This document shows, piece by piece, positions 7,758-16,505 of a stretch of 62,090 nt of DNA; position 1 is the stretch's first letter, and each line of letters begins with the position of its first letter. Under the pieces are notes generated by a model. That model worked only from the letters and a program-made list of their open reading frames with translations. It did not search any database and was not told where the DNA came from. The DNA comes from Rhodobacter sp. Its GTDB lineage: Bacteria; Pseudomonadota; Alphaproteobacteria; Rhodobacterales; Rhodobacteraceae. Made by a program: the position numbers and the translations under genes. Where the stretch lies: positions 1 through 62,090 of the forward strand of contig JAIXRW010000003.1 in the NCBI GenBank assembly GCA_027484985.1, in the 5' to 3' direction.

Positions 7758-8771
7758 TTAGCGCGCGCTTTCGCGCAGCAAAAGCGTGGGGGTGATCGGG
7801 TGGCTTGCCGGGGTGGTGGTGCGGCCTGCGAGCACATCAAGGATCAGCGCGGCGGTTTGCTGGCCGATCAGGTGGGGGTGCGGGTCGATGGTGGTGAGCG
7901 AAGGGACCGAGACCGAGGCGATTTCGTAATCGCCAAAGCCTGCCACGGCGATGCGGTCGGGGACCGCGATGCCGCGGCGCTGGCATTCGGTCAGCGCGCC
8001 GAAGGCCGACAGGTCGGAGACGCAGATGACGGCTTCGGTATCGGGCAGGGTTTCGAGCAGGCGGCCCATGGCATCGGCGCCTTCGCGCATCGAGATGGGG
8101 GGCGTGCCTGCGGCGATGAGGCGGGTGGCATCGAGCCCGTGCGCGGTCATCGCGGCGATGAAGCCTGCGCGGCGGTCGGTGCCGCGGGTATCGCGGTCGG
8201 CATCGCCGCCGATGAAGGCGATGCGGGTGAGGCCGCGACCGACGAAATGGGCGACCATGCCGCGCACGGCATCGGCGTTGGAAAAGCCGACCACATGGCC
8301 GATGGGGTTGGCGGGCAGGTCCCATGTTTCGACCACCGGAATGGCCGCGTTTTCCAGAAGGCGGCGGCAGCGGTCGGTATGTTTGCCGCCTGTGACGACA
8401 ATCGCCTCGGGGCGGCGGCGGAGGAGTTGTTCGACGAGGCGTTCTTCCTCGGTCATGTCGTAATTGGTGTAGCCAAGCAGGATTTGCAGGCCGCTATCGC
8501 ACAGGCCTTCGGTCAGGCCGCGCAGGGTTTCGGCGAAGTTGGCATTGTTGATGGACGGCACGGTGACGGCCACGAAATCGGTGCGCTGCGAGCGGAGGTT
8601 CGAGGCTGTGGCGTCAAACACATAGCCCAGACGGTCGGCGGCATCGAGGATGGCCTGGCGCGTGGCGTCGGAGACCGAGCCATCCCGCTTGAAGGCGCGC
8701 GAGACGGTCATGGGCGAGACCCCCGCGAGGCGGGCGACATCGGCCATGATGGGGGCCTTGCGCGGGGGCAT
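7758..8771 (-). CDS. LacI-family regulator of the sugar-acid genes (GntR/IdnR type)
   Basis: The 337-residue protein has a LacI helix-turn-helix at residues 9-30 (ADVARLAGVSPMTVSRAF), a hinge and a periplasmic-binding-like effector domain. The effector domain resembles gluconate repressor GntR and idonate regulator IdnR (VVETWDLPANPIGHVVGFSN). Those proteins bind ATGTTA-type palindromes. Two such sites, at 11332 and 14917, lie before the operons around it. The gene is last in a leftward operon (SDR, gluconokinase, dehydrogenase, barrel protein, regulator) whose promoter holds one of the sites, so autoregulation is likely. Confidence 0.9.
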   Translation of the reverse strand: MPPRKAPIMADVARLAGVSPMTVSRAFKRDGSVSDATRQAILDAADRLGYVFDATASNLRSQRTDFVAVTVPSINNANFAETLRGLTEGLCDSGLQILLGYTNYDMTEEERLVEQLLRRRPEAIVVTGGKHTDRCRRLLENAAIPVVETWDLPANPIGHVVGFSNADAVRGMVAHFVGRGLTRIAFIGGDADRDTRGTDRRAGFIAAMTAHGLDATRLIAAGTPPISMREGADAMGRLLETLPDTEAVICVSDLSAFGALTECQRRGIAVPDRIAVAGFGDYEIASVSVPSLTTIDPHPHLIGQQTAALILDVLAGRTTTPASHPITPTLLLRESAR

Positions 8772-8828
8772 GGGCGTTCCTGTGCTGCGGGTTGGCCGAT
8801 CTAGTCAGGCTGCGGGGCGGGGCGCAAG

Positions 8829-9161
8829 TCAGAGCGCGTATTCATGGGCGGTGGTGATGTGATGGTGGATGCGGCCGGTGAAGAAGGGGGCCAGCACGCG
8901 CTGGGTGGCGGCGCGCGAGGTCAGGCGCTGGGGGCTGGCGAGGGCGGTATCGAGCGCGGTCTGGTCGGGGTAGTCGGTGGCGAGGATCATGGGGATTTCG
9001 GGCGCGCCATCGTCACGCGCATCGGCAAAGGTGACGCGGACGGCTGTGGCGCCGGGGAAGGCCTGCCAAGTGGGCAGGAGTTCCGACAGGACGGCGGCGC
9101 GGAAGGCCTGTTCCTGACCTGCGGCGATGGTGCCTTCGAAGAGGGCGTAGCGGGTGATCAT
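8829..9161 (-). CDS. Small EthD/dimeric alpha-beta-barrel protein
   Basis: This 110-residue protein opens MITRYALFEGTI and has a mid-region ATDYPDQTALDTALASPQR, resembling dimeric ferredoxin-like barrel proteins such as EthD and related monooxygenase-type accessory proteins. No catalytic role is clear. It overlaps the upstream dehydrogenase gene by four bases, so it is translated from the same leftward message as gluconokinase and the LacI regulator. A role in sugar-acid metabolism is inferred only from that position. Confidence 0.65.
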   Translation of the reverse strand: MITRYALFEGTIAAGQEQAFRAAVLSELLPTWQAFPGATAVRVTFADARDDGAPEIPMILATDYPDQTALDTALASPQRLTSRAATQRVLAPFFTGRIHHHITTAHEYAL

Positions 9162-10039
9162 TGAAGCGGTCCTTTCGGTCCTGAAAAATATTCCATGAGG
9201 GCGGCTTGATCCTCGCCCCCCAGACCTGCGGCGGTGAGGAGGCGGTGAACCTCGGCCGCGGTGGTGGTGAGGGGCATGGGCAGGCGGGCGGCGCGGGCGA
9301 TGGCGGTGGCGCCGTCGAGGTCTTTGACCATGTTGTCGATGCGCCCCGTGCGGGCATAGTCGCGGGTGGCGAAGCGGGGCAGGTATTCTTGCAGGATCGC
9401 TGAATCGGCACGGCCACCGGCGAGGGCCTGCGGGATGCGGGTTGCGTCAACTCCGGCGGCTTCAGCCAGGGCGGTGGCTTCGGCCACGGCGAGGAAGGTG
9501 AGGCCGCAGAGGACCTGGTTTATCAGTTTTGTCGTCTGGCCTGCGCCTGCGGGGCCCATATGGGTTTGGTTCGAGGCGAGGGTTTTGAGAAGCGATTGCG
9601 CCTTGGCCACGGCTTCGGCCTCGCCGCCCTGCATGAGGGTAAGTTGGCCTGTGGCAGCCCTGGGGATGCCGCCCGAAAGGGGGCTATCGACCCAAGCAAG
9701 GCCGTGGGTGGCGGCCTCGGCCGCGAGGGCGCGGGTGGCTTCGGGGTCGATCGAGGACATGTCGATGATGATCGTGCCGGGGGATGCACCATGGGCGGCA
9801 CCGTTGGGGCCAAACACGGCGGCGCGGACGATGTGGGGGGCGTTGAGGGAGAGGATCACCGCTTGCGCGCCGTGGGCGGCTTCGGCGGCGGTTTGGGTGG
9901 CGGTTGCGCCGAGGGCGGTGAGGGGGGCGAGTTTGGCGGCGTCGAGGTCGAAAGCGCGGAGCGTGATGCCGGTTTGGGCAAGGCGGGCACCGATGGCGCC
10001 GCCCATGGCGCCGGCGCCGATAAGGGCGAGGGTGGTCAT
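9158..10039 (-). CDS. 3-hydroxyisobutyrate-dehydrogenase-family NAD(P) oxidoreductase
   Basis: The 293-residue protein starts with a Rossmann motif (ALIGAGAMGGAIGARLAQTG) and has the family's substrate signature around DSPLSGGIPRA and the catalytic Lys region GPAGAGQTTKLINQ. Members oxidise beta-hydroxyacids, including tartronate semialdehyde/glycerate and sugar-acid derived substrates. Its operon position between gluconokinase and a barrel protein suggests a sugar-acid step; the exact substrate cannot be read. The ATG at 10039 overlaps the gluconokinase stop. A longer upstream frame is only gntK read out of phase. Confidence 0.88.
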   Translation of the reverse strand: MTTLALIGAGAMGGAIGARLAQTGITLRAFDLDAAKLAPLTALGATATQTAAEAAHGAQAVILSLNAPHIVRAAVFGPNGAAHGASPGTIIIDMSSIDPEATRALAAEAATHGLAWVDSPLSGGIPRAATGQLTLMQGGEAEAVAKAQSLLKTLASNQTHMGPAGAGQTTKLINQVLCGLTFLAVAEATALAEAAGVDATRIPQALAGGRADSAILQEYLPRFATRDYARTGRIDNMVKDLDGATAIARAARLPMPLTTTAAEVHRLLTAAGLGGEDQAALMEYFSGPKGPLQ

Positions 10040-10536
10040 GGTGTGGCCCCTGTCAGTTGGGCCGCGATCGCCGCTGCGATGGCGGCGGTGGGCTGGTCGA
10101 TCGGGATGGTGAGGGCGGTTTCGTCGGCGGTCGGGGGTTCGAGGGCGGCGAACTGGCTGTCGAGCAGCGAGAGCGGCATGTAATGGCCCTGCCTTGCGGC
10201 CATGCGGGCGGCGATCAGGTCGCGGGGGCCGAAGAGGTGGACGAAGGTTACAGCCCCTGCCCCGCGCAGACGGTTGCGGTAGGCGCGTTTGAGGGCCGAG
10301 CAGCCGAGGATGATGTTGCCGCGTGCCAAGGCGGCGGTGCAGGCATCGAGCCAAGGCCAGCGGTCGGCATCGGTGAGGGGCTGGCCAGCGGCCATTTTGG
10401 CCACGTTGGCGGGGGGGTGAAGGTCGTCACCGTCGATGTAGGGCAAGCCCGTGAGGGTGGAGAGGGCGGCGCCCACGCTGGATTTGCCACAGCCTGCGAC
10501 ACCCATGAGGACGACGGTAAGCGGGGGCCGCATCAT
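10036..10536 (-). CDS. gntK: Gluconokinase
   Basis: The 166-residue P-loop kinase has Walker A GVAGCGKSS, the GDDLHPPANVAKM substrate motif typical of GntK, CSALKRAYRNRLRG, and LFGPRDLIAARMAARQGHY. It phosphorylates gluconate to 6-phosphogluconate in the cytoplasm for the Entner-Doudoroff or pentose phosphate route. It overlaps the upstream SDR gene and the downstream dehydrogenase gene by four bases each, so the three are tightly coupled. Confidence 0.95.
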   Translation of the reverse strand: MMRPPLTVVLMGVAGCGKSSVGAALSTLTGLPYIDGDDLHPPANVAKMAAGQPLTDADRWPWLDACTAALARGNIILGCSALKRAYRNRLRGAGAVTFVHLFGPRDLIAARMAARQGHYMPLSLLDSQFAALEPPTADETALTIPIDQPTAAIAAAIAAQLTGATP

Positions 10537-11288
10537 AGCGAGGCCGTGATGCCGCCATCGACATAAAGGATGTGACCGTTGACGAAGCTGGAGCCATCGG
10601 AGGCGAGGAAGATGGCGGCGCCGACGAGTTCATCGACATTCCCCCAGCGGCCTGCGGGGGTGCGTTTTTCGAGCCATGCGGAAAAGGCGGGGTCGGCCAC
10701 GAGGGCGGCGTTGAGGGGGGTGTCGAAGTAACCGGGCGCGATGGCGTTGCAGTTGAGGCCGTGTTTGGCCCAATCGGTGGCCATGCCCTTGGTCAGGTTG
10801 CCGACCGCGCCCTTGGTCGCCGTGTAGGGGGCGATGGAGGGGCGGGCGAGGGCTGTCTGGACGGATGCGATGTTGATGATCTTGCCGCGGCCACGGGCGA
10901 TCATGTGTCGGGCGACGGCCTGGCCCACGTGGAACACAGAGGCGATGTTGGTTTGCAGCAGGCGTTCGAAGGCATCGGCGGGAAAATCCTCGAGCGGGGC
11001 GCGGTGCTGCATGCCGGCGTTGTTGATAAGGATGTCGATGGGGGTTCCGGCGGCTTCGAAGGCGTCGATGGCGGTGCGGACGGCGGTGTGATCGGTCGCG
11101 TCGAAGGCGAGGGTTTGGGCGCCTGCGATCTGTGCAGCGGCGGACGCCAGTTTGGCGGCATCGCGCCCGTTCAGCACGACCCGCGCCCCCGCGGCGGCAA
11201 GGCCCTTGGCCAGTGCGAAACCGATGCCCTGCGACGAGCCTGTGACAAGGGCGCGCTTGCCCGCAAGATCGAAGAGGCTGAGGGACAA
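10533..11288 (-). CDS. idnO: SDR-family gluconate 5-dehydrogenase-like enzyme (IdnO type)
   Basis: This is a classical short-chain dehydrogenase of about 251 residues: TGSSQGIG cofactor motif, NNAG, catalytic Ser in INIASVQ and YTATK. Closest by pattern is gluconate 5-dehydrogenase, which reduces 5-ketogluconate to gluconate and feeds the gluconokinase encoded next. I place the start at the TTG at 11288, preceded by AAGGAAAG; the in-frame ATG at 11357 would lie upstream of the operator. The gene heads the leftward operon and faces a rightward operon across the 11332-11347 operator. Confidence 0.88.
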   Translation of the reverse strand: MSLSLFDLAGKRALVTGSSQGIGFALAKGLAAAGARVVLNGRDAAKLASAAAQIAGAQTLAFDATDHTAVRTAIDAFEAAGTPIDILINNAGMQHRAPLEDFPADAFERLLQTNIASVFHVGQAVARHMIARGRGKIINIASVQTALARPSIAPYTATKGAVGNLTKGMATDWAKHGLNCNAIAPGYFDTPLNAALVADPAFSAWLEKRTPAGRWGNVDELVGAAIFLASDGSSFVNGHILYVDGGITASL

Positions 11289-11331
11289 GGCGCTTTCCTT
11301 TTTATCTCGACAAGGCGGGGATGGCCTGTTT

Positions 11332-11347
11332 ATGTTATCGATAACAT
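11332..11347. promoter_or_regulatory. GntR/IdnR-type LacI operator between divergent operons
   Basis: ATGTTATCGATAACAT is a perfect 16-bp palindrome, close to the ATGTTA-type operator of gluconate/idonate LacI regulators. It sits between the leftward idnO-like operon and the rightward hydroxyacid dehydrogenase-idnD operon and can serve both. A near copy lies at 14917. Confidence 0.85.
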
Positions 11348-11380
11348 GCGCTGTCAAGCGCCTCGGCTACGGGTGACAGG

Positions 11381-12322
11381 ATGACGAAACCGGCGGTTCT
11401 GCAAGTGGGCACATACCCTGAATGGGATCAGGTGCCGCTGGATGCGGCCTATACCATGCATCGCTGGTTCGAGGCGGCGGACAAGGCGGCGTTTCTTGCA
11501 GCGGTGGGGCCGGAGGTGCGGGGCATCGCCACGCGGGGCGATCTGGGCGCGAGTGCCGAGATGATCGCGGCCTGCCCGAAGCTGGAGGTGATTTCGGTTT
11601 ACGGCGTGGGCTATGACGCGGTGGATATTGCGGCCTGCAAGGCGCGGGGGATACGGGTGACGAATACGCCCGATGTACTGACCGAGGATGTGGCGGACCT
11701 TGCGCTGGGGATGGCCTTGATGCTGTCGCGCGGGATGGGGGCGGCGGCGGACTGGGTGGCAAGCGGGGATTGGGCGGCCAAGGGCGGCTTTGCCTTGCAG
11801 CGCAAGTTCAGCGGCAAGCGGGCGGGTGTGCTGGGGCTGGGGCGGATCGGGGCTGCGGTGGCCCGGCGGCTGGAGGGGTTCGGGATGGACGTGGCCTATT
11901 CCAGCACCGCGCCGAAGGCTGTGGCGTGGGAGTTCGTGGCGGACCCCGTGGCGCTGGCGGCGCGGTCGGATTTCCTGTTCGTGACCTTGGCGGCGACGGC
12001 GGCGACGCGGCATATCGTGAACCGCGATGTGATTGCAGCCTTGGGCAAGACGGGGATGCTGGTCAACGTATCGCGCGCGGCGAATATCGACGAGGAGGCG
12101 TTGCTGGCGGCGCTTGAGTCGGGGTCGATTGGCGGGGCGGCGCTGGATGTGTTCGAGGGCGAGCCGAAGCTGAACCCGCGCTTTCTGGCGCTGAAGAACG
12201 TGGTCTTGCAGCCGCATCATGCGAGCGGGACGTTCGAGACGCGGCAGGCCATGGGCAAGCTGATGCGCGACAATCTGGCGGCGCATTTCGCGGGGCGCCC
12301 GTTGCTGACGGCGGTGGCGTGA
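11381..12322 (+). CDS. D-2-hydroxyacid dehydrogenase (ketogluconate/glyoxylate reductase type)
   Basis: The 313-residue protein has the NAD(P) motif GLGRIGAAVARRLEGFG and the three catalytic residues of the family: Arg in VSRAANIDEEAL, Glu in FEGEPKLN and His in QPHHASGT. Members reduce 2-ketogluconate, hydroxypyruvate or glyoxylate. Here the setting with gluconokinase and an idonate-type dehydrogenase points to a 2-keto sugar acid. It is first in a rightward operon controlled from the 11332 operator, and its stop overlaps the next ATG (TGATG). Confidence 0.9.
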   Translation: MTKPAVLQVGTYPEWDQVPLDAAYTMHRWFEAADKAAFLAAVGPEVRGIATRGDLGASAEMIAACPKLEVISVYGVGYDAVDIAACKARGIRVTNTPDVLTEDVADLALGMALMLSRGMGAAADWVASGDWAAKGGFALQRKFSGKRAGVLGLGRIGAAVARRLEGFGMDVAYSSTAPKAVAWEFVADPVALAARSDFLFVTLAATAATRHIVNRDVIAALGKTGMLVNVSRAANIDEEALLAALESGSIGGAALDVFEGEPKLNPRFLALKNVVLQPHHASGTFETRQAMGKLMRDNLAAHFAGRPLLTAVA

Positions 12323-13353
12323 TGCGGGCGATCGTCATTCATGCGGCCAAGGATCTGCGGGTCGAGGAACGCGCGGTCGAGCCTGTGGGCGCGGGGCAGA
12401 TGCGGTTGCGGCTGGCGGTGGGGGGCGTGTGCGGGTCGGACCTGCATTACTATAACCACGGCGGGTTCGGCGCGGTGCGGCTGCGCGAGCCGATGGTGCT
12501 GGGGCATGAAGTTTCGGCCTTTGTCGAGGAGATCGGCGCAGGGGTTCAGGGCTTTGCGGCGGGCGATCTGGTGGCGGTGTCGCCATCGCGGCCCTGCGGG
12601 GGGTGCAAGTTCTGTCTGGAGGGGTTGGCGAACCAGTGCCTGAACATGCGGTTTTACGGCTCGGCCATGCCGTTTCCGCATATTCAGGGCGCGTTCCGCG
12701 AGGTGCTGGTGGCGGATGCCAGCCAATGCGTGAGGGCCGAGGGGCTTTCGCCCGCGGAAGCCGCGATGGCGGAACCGCTGGCGGTGGCGCTGCATGCGAC
12801 GGGGCGTGCGGGGGGGATGCTGGGCAAGCGGGTGCTGGTGACAGGCTGCGGGCCGATCGGCGTGCTGGCGATACTGGCGGCGCGGCGCGCGGGGGCGGCC
12901 GAGATCGTGGCGGTGGACCTGTCGGACTTCACGCTGGCGCTGGCCAAGCGGGCGGGGGCGGATGTGGTGGTGAATACCGCGACCGCGCCGGACGGGTTGG
13001 CGGGGTATGGGGCGGACAAGGGTTACTTTGACGTGCTGTATGAATGTTCGGGCGCGGCCCCTGCCCTGTCGGCCGGCATTGCGGCGATGCGGCCACGGGG
13101 GGTGATCTTGCAGCTTGGCCTTGGGGGCGACATGGCGCTGCCGATGATGGCGATTACCGCCAAGGAGCTGGAACTGCGCGGGTCGTTCCGGTTTCACGCC
13201 GAGTTCGCGGTGGGGGTGGGGTTGATGCAGAAAGGGCTGATTGATGTGAAGCCGCTGATCACCCATTCGGTGCCACTGGCGCGGGCGGAAGAGGCGTTTC
13301 AGGTCGCGTCGGACCGTAGCCGCGCCATGAAGGCGCAGATCGTGTTTTCCTGA
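12322..13353 (+). CDS. idnD: Zinc-dependent L-idonate 5-dehydrogenase-like enzyme
   Basis: The 343-residue medium-chain dehydrogenase has catalytic zinc ligands Cys in CGSDLHYY and His-Glu in LGHEV. The structural zinc loop is CGGCKFCLEGLANQC and the cofactor motif is VTGCGPIGVLAILAARRAGA. L-idonate 5-dehydrogenase makes 5-ketogluconate, the substrate of the SDR enzyme encoded divergently, so the two halves of the locus form one pathway to 6-phosphogluconate. The start overlaps the stop of the preceding gene. Confidence 0.88.
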   Translation: MRAIVIHAAKDLRVEERAVEPVGAGQMRLRLAVGGVCGSDLHYYNHGGFGAVRLREPMVLGHEVSAFVEEIGAGVQGFAAGDLVAVSPSRPCGGCKFCLEGLANQCLNMRFYGSAMPFPHIQGAFREVLVADASQCVRAEGLSPAEAAMAEPLAVALHATGRAGGMLGKRVLVTGCGPIGVLAILAARRAGAAEIVAVDLSDFTLALAKRAGADVVVNTATAPDGLAGYGADKGYFDVLYECSGAAPALSAGIAAMRPRGVILQLGLGGDMALPMMAITAKELELRGSFRFHAEFAVGVGLMQKGLIDVKPLITHSVPLARAEEAFQVASDRSRAMKAQIVFS

Positions 13354-13412
13354 AACAGGGTGCCGCCTTGGGGGGCATCGAGCCCCCGCGCGGCGGCGTT
13401 GCCACGGAGGGC

Positions 13413-13826
13413 TTAGATGGTCGCGTTGATGGCGGAAAGGGCGGCGAGGGCGACCTCGACATCCTGCGCGCCGGTGCCGGAACCGACGCCGATGCCGCCG
13501 AGCAACTGGCCGTCGATGCGGATGGGCAGGCCGCCGGCAAGGCCGGTCATCGCGCCGAGGGTGGCGGCGGCGATGGCGGGGCGGACGGCTTCGGGCAGGT
13601 CGGCGCTGGGGCGGCCGGTGGAGGCGGCGGTTTCGGCCTTGGCGGTGGCAGAGCGGAGGGAGAGCACCTTGGCGCCGCGCATGCGGAGCGAGCCGAGGAT
13701 GACGGCCGAGGGATCGACGATGACGATGCATTGCGGCTGGCCCATTGCCGTGGCCTTGGCGGCGGCGGCGGAGAGCATGGCAAGGATTGCGTCATCGGTC
13801 AGGGTGGCGGAGGGTGCGGTGAACAT
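13413..13826 (-). CDS. GlcG/HbpS-family protein
   Basis: The 137-residue protein shows the GlcG/HbpS fold: an Ala-rich first helix, the QPQCIVIVDPSAVILGSLRM strand pair, and the Gly-rich end GGLPIRIDGQLLGGIGVGSG. Family members include heme-binding HbpS and GlcG of glycolate and dioxygenase loci; function is mostly unknown. It is transcribed against idnD and diverges from the lactonase gene, with only 65 bases between the two starts. Confidence 0.85.
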   Translation of the reverse strand: MFTAPSATLTDDAILAMLSAAAAKATAMGQPQCIVIVDPSAVILGSLRMRGAKVLSLRSATAKAETAASTGRPSADLPEAVRPAIAAATLGAMTGLAGGLPIRIDGQLLGGIGVGSGTGAQDVEVALAALSAINATI

Positions 13827-13891
13827 GAAGGGTCCGGGATCGAGGGGCGGTTGCGCCGAAGATACTGTGCTTGCGACCAGGGGGGAAAGCC

Positions 13892-14782
13892 ATGTCGTTC
13901 TTTGAAGCCTATGATCCGCGGTTCCGGTCTTTCGTGCTGCACAATGCGCCGGTGAAGAAGATCGCCACGGGGTTCGACTGGGTGGAAGGGCCGGTGTGGT
14001 TTGGCGATGCGGGGTGCCTGCTGTTTTCGGACATTCCGAATGATCGCATCCTGCGCTGGACGCCGGACGGGGTGACGACCTATCGCGCTCCTGCAAATTA
14101 TTCCAACGGGCATACGCGCGACCGCGAGGGGCGGCTGGTTTCCTGCGAGCACGGGATGCGGCGGGTGACGCGGACGGAACTGGACGGCAGCATCACGGTG
14201 ATTGCGGATGGCTATCGCGGCAAGCGGTTCAATTCGCCCAATGATGTGATCGTGTCGCGGGACGGGGCGATCTGGTTCACCGATCCGCATTACGGAATCA
14301 TGACGGATTACGAGGGGTTCCGGGCCGAGCAGGAACAGCCCTGCCATGTGTACCGCGTGAACCCTGACGGGACGATCGAGGCGGTGATCACCGATATGAA
14401 CTGCCCGAACGGGCTGGCGTTTTCGCCCGATGAAAGCCTGCTTTACGTGGCCGATACGGGGCGGATGTTCCACCCCGACCCGCAGCATATACGGGTGTTC
14501 GAGATGGTGGGCGGGCGGCCACGGGGGGGGCGCGTGTTCCACACGATCAGCCCCGGATGTGCCGACGGGATGCGGATGGATACGGACGGAAACATGTGGT
14601 CATCGGCCGCGGACGGGGTGCATTGCATTGCCCCTGACGGGACATGCTTGGGCAAGATTCTGGTGCCCGAGGTGGTGTCGAACCTGTGCTTTGGCGGGCG
14701 GGCGAAGCACCAGCTTTTCATCACCGCGACGACCAGCGTCTATTCGGTGGTGCTTAACCGGACGGGGGCGCAGCGGCCCTAG
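13892..14782 (+). CDS. SMP-30/gluconolactonase-family lactonase
   Basis: The 296-residue beta-propeller has the family's metal-site strings: TGFDWVEGPVWFGDAG (Glu ligand), RFNSPNDVIVSRDGAIWFTD (Asn/Asp ligands) and CPNGLAFSPDESLLYVADTG. It hydrolyses aldonolactones to sugar acids, supplying gluconate- or idonate-type substrates to the surrounding enzymes. The ATG at 13892 follows GGGGGAAAG. No signal peptide is visible, so it acts in the cytoplasm. Confidence 0.92.
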   Translation: MSFFEAYDPRFRSFVLHNAPVKKIATGFDWVEGPVWFGDAGCLLFSDIPNDRILRWTPDGVTTYRAPANYSNGHTRDREGRLVSCEHGMRRVTRTELDGSITVIADGYRGKRFNSPNDVIVSRDGAIWFTDPHYGIMTDYEGFRAEQEQPCHVYRVNPDGTIEAVITDMNCPNGLAFSPDESLLYVADTGRMFHPDPQHIRVFEMVGGRPRGGRVFHTISPGCADGMRMDTDGNMWSSAADGVHCIAPDGTCLGKILVPEVVSNLCFGGRAKHQLFITATTSVYSVVLNRTGAQRP

Positions 14783-14916
14783 CGATTCGGGGGGTTGCGG
14801 CGGAACGGCCCGCAGGGGCAAGGCGCGGGGCGGGTGGCTGGCGCGCGGTTTTTCACATTCTGACAGATGCAAAAATTTTTGTTTATTTTCAATGATTTAC
14901 TTGTTTCTACGGCGAA

Positions 14917-14932
14917 ATGTTATCGATAACTT
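14917..14932. promoter_or_regulatory. Second GntR/IdnR-type operator, before the ABC importer
   Basis: ATGTTATCGATAACTT differs from the 11332 site only in its last two bases; its 12-bp core GTTATCGATAAC is perfectly palindromic. It lies 73 bases before the importer operon, next to a TTGACG -35-like element and an AT-rich upstream stretch. This ties the importer to the same LacI regulator. The rest of 14783-15004 holds no gene. Confidence 0.82.
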
Positions 14933-15004
14933 TTTTGTTGACGGCAGGGGCTTTCGGGGGCCATGCTTTGGGGGTGAACACAGCGTCCGGGGAGGGGCCT
15001 GCGT

Positions 15005-16495
15005 ATGACTGCGACCCGCGGGCTATTGTTCGACCGTATCGAAAAGGCGTTCGGCGGAACCAAGGCGTTGCGCGGTGTCACGCTGCATGTGGGGCGCGGC
15101 GAGATCGTGGCGCTGCTGGGCGAGAATGGCGCGGGCAAATCGACGCTGATCAAGGTGCTGGGGGGCTTGCACCGGCCCGATGTGGGCGGGGTTTCGGTGG
15201 ACGGGGTGCCCTATGCCCATGTGGCGGGCAAACGTGGCGGGCAAAAGGTGGCCTTTATCCACCAAGACCTTGGGCTTATCGAATGGATGAGCGTGGCCGA
15301 GAACATCGCGCTGTCTTTGGGTTATGCCCGCCGCGGGCGGCGGATCGACTGGACGGCGACGGAAGCCGCGGCGGACAGGGCGCTGGCGGCGGTGGATGCG
15401 GGGTTTCCATCAACCGTGCGGGTGGCGAGCCTGACGCGGACGCAGAAATCATTGGTGGCGATTGCGCGGGCGCTGGCGGCGGATTGCGATTTTCTGGTGC
15501 TGGATGAACCCACGGCCAGCCTGCCCGCGGATGAGGTGGAACGCCTGTTCGACGCGCTGCGCCCGCTGAAGGCGCGAGGCGTGGGGATGATCTATGTGAG
15601 CCACCGGCTGGACGAGATTTTCCGCATCGCGGACCGTGTGGCGGTGCTGCGCGACGGGTTGAAGGTGGGCGAATGTGCCGTGGCCGAGACGACACCGGAT
15701 GCGCTGGTTTCGCTGATCGTGGGGAAGAAAACGCGCGAGATTGCGCGGCCTGCGGTGCATGCGGGCGATGCGATCCTGTCGGTGAAAGGGATGCGGACGG
15801 GGGCGGTGGGGCCTGTCAGCTTTGACATCAAGCGGGGCGAGTTGCTGGGGCTGGCGGGGCTGCGCGGGGCGGGGCATGAAGATATCGGGCGGGCGCTGTT
15901 CGGGGCGCTGCCGTTCGAGGGATCGGTTCTGCTGGACGGGGCGGCGCCGGACCTGACCAACCCGCAAAGCGCGATGCGGTCGCGCATCGGGCTGGTGGCG
16001 CGGGACAGGGTGCAGGAAAGCATCGCCGTGGGGCTGACGATCCGCGAGAATGCCTATCTGAACCCTTTCGCCACGGGACGGGGCGCGCTGAGCCTGATGG
16101 CGGGCGGGCGCGAGGCCGGGCTGGCGCGGGCGGTGGGAAAGCGGGTGGGCCTGTCGCCCAATGACCCCGCGCTGCCGATCGAGGCGCTTTCGGGGGGCAA
16201 CCAGCAAAAGGTGGTGGTGGGCCGCTGGCTGGATAGCGGGCGGCGGCTGCTGATTACGGAAGATCCGACAGCGGGGGTGGATGTGGGGGCCAAGGCCGAG
16301 ATCTACCACCTGCTTTATCAGGCGCTTGAATCGGGGATGGGGGTTCTGGTCGTCTCGACCGACTTCGAGGAGATCGCCAATATCTGCCACCGCACGATCG
16401 TCTTTTCCCGCGGGTTGCCCGTGGCGGAATTGTCGGGTGCGGGGCTTTCGACGCAATCGCTGATCACGGCCGCATCGGCCGGTGAAGCCGCCTGA
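15005..16495 (+). CDS. Sugar ABC importer, tandem ATP-binding protein (RbsA/XylG type)
   Basis: The 496-residue protein has two fused ATPase domains. The first has an intact Walker A (GENGAGKSTLIKVLGG) and Walker B (FLVLDEPTASLP), but a weak signature (LTRTQKSLVAIARAL). The second lacks Walker A (GLAGLRGAGHED), as usual in this family, has LSGGNQQKVVVGRW, and carries TEDPTAGVDVG where DEPT is normal. It energises uptake through the permease encoded 11 bases downstream. The substrate is probably a sugar acid or related sugar, judged from the shared operator. GGGGAGGGG precedes the ATG. Confidence 0.93.
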   Translation: MTATRGLLFDRIEKAFGGTKALRGVTLHVGRGEIVALLGENGAGKSTLIKVLGGLHRPDVGGVSVDGVPYAHVAGKRGGQKVAFIHQDLGLIEWMSVAENIALSLGYARRGRRIDWTATEAAADRALAAVDAGFPSTVRVASLTRTQKSLVAIARALAADCDFLVLDEPTASLPADEVERLFDALRPLKARGVGMIYVSHRLDEIFRIADRVAVLRDGLKVGECAVAETTPDALVSLIVGKKTREIARPAVHAGDAILSVKGMRTGAVGPVSFDIKRGELLGLAGLRGAGHEDIGRALFGALPFEGSVLLDGAAPDLTNPQSAMRSRIGLVARDRVQESIAVGLTIRENAYLNPFATGRGALSLMAGGREAGLARAVGKRVGLSPNDPALPIEALSGGNQQKVVVGRWLDSGRRLLITEDPTAGVDVGAKAEIYHLLYQALESGMGVLVVSTDFEEIANICHRTIVFSRGLPVAELSGAGLSTQSLITAASAGEAA

Positions 16496-16505
16496 AGGAA
16501 GAAAG

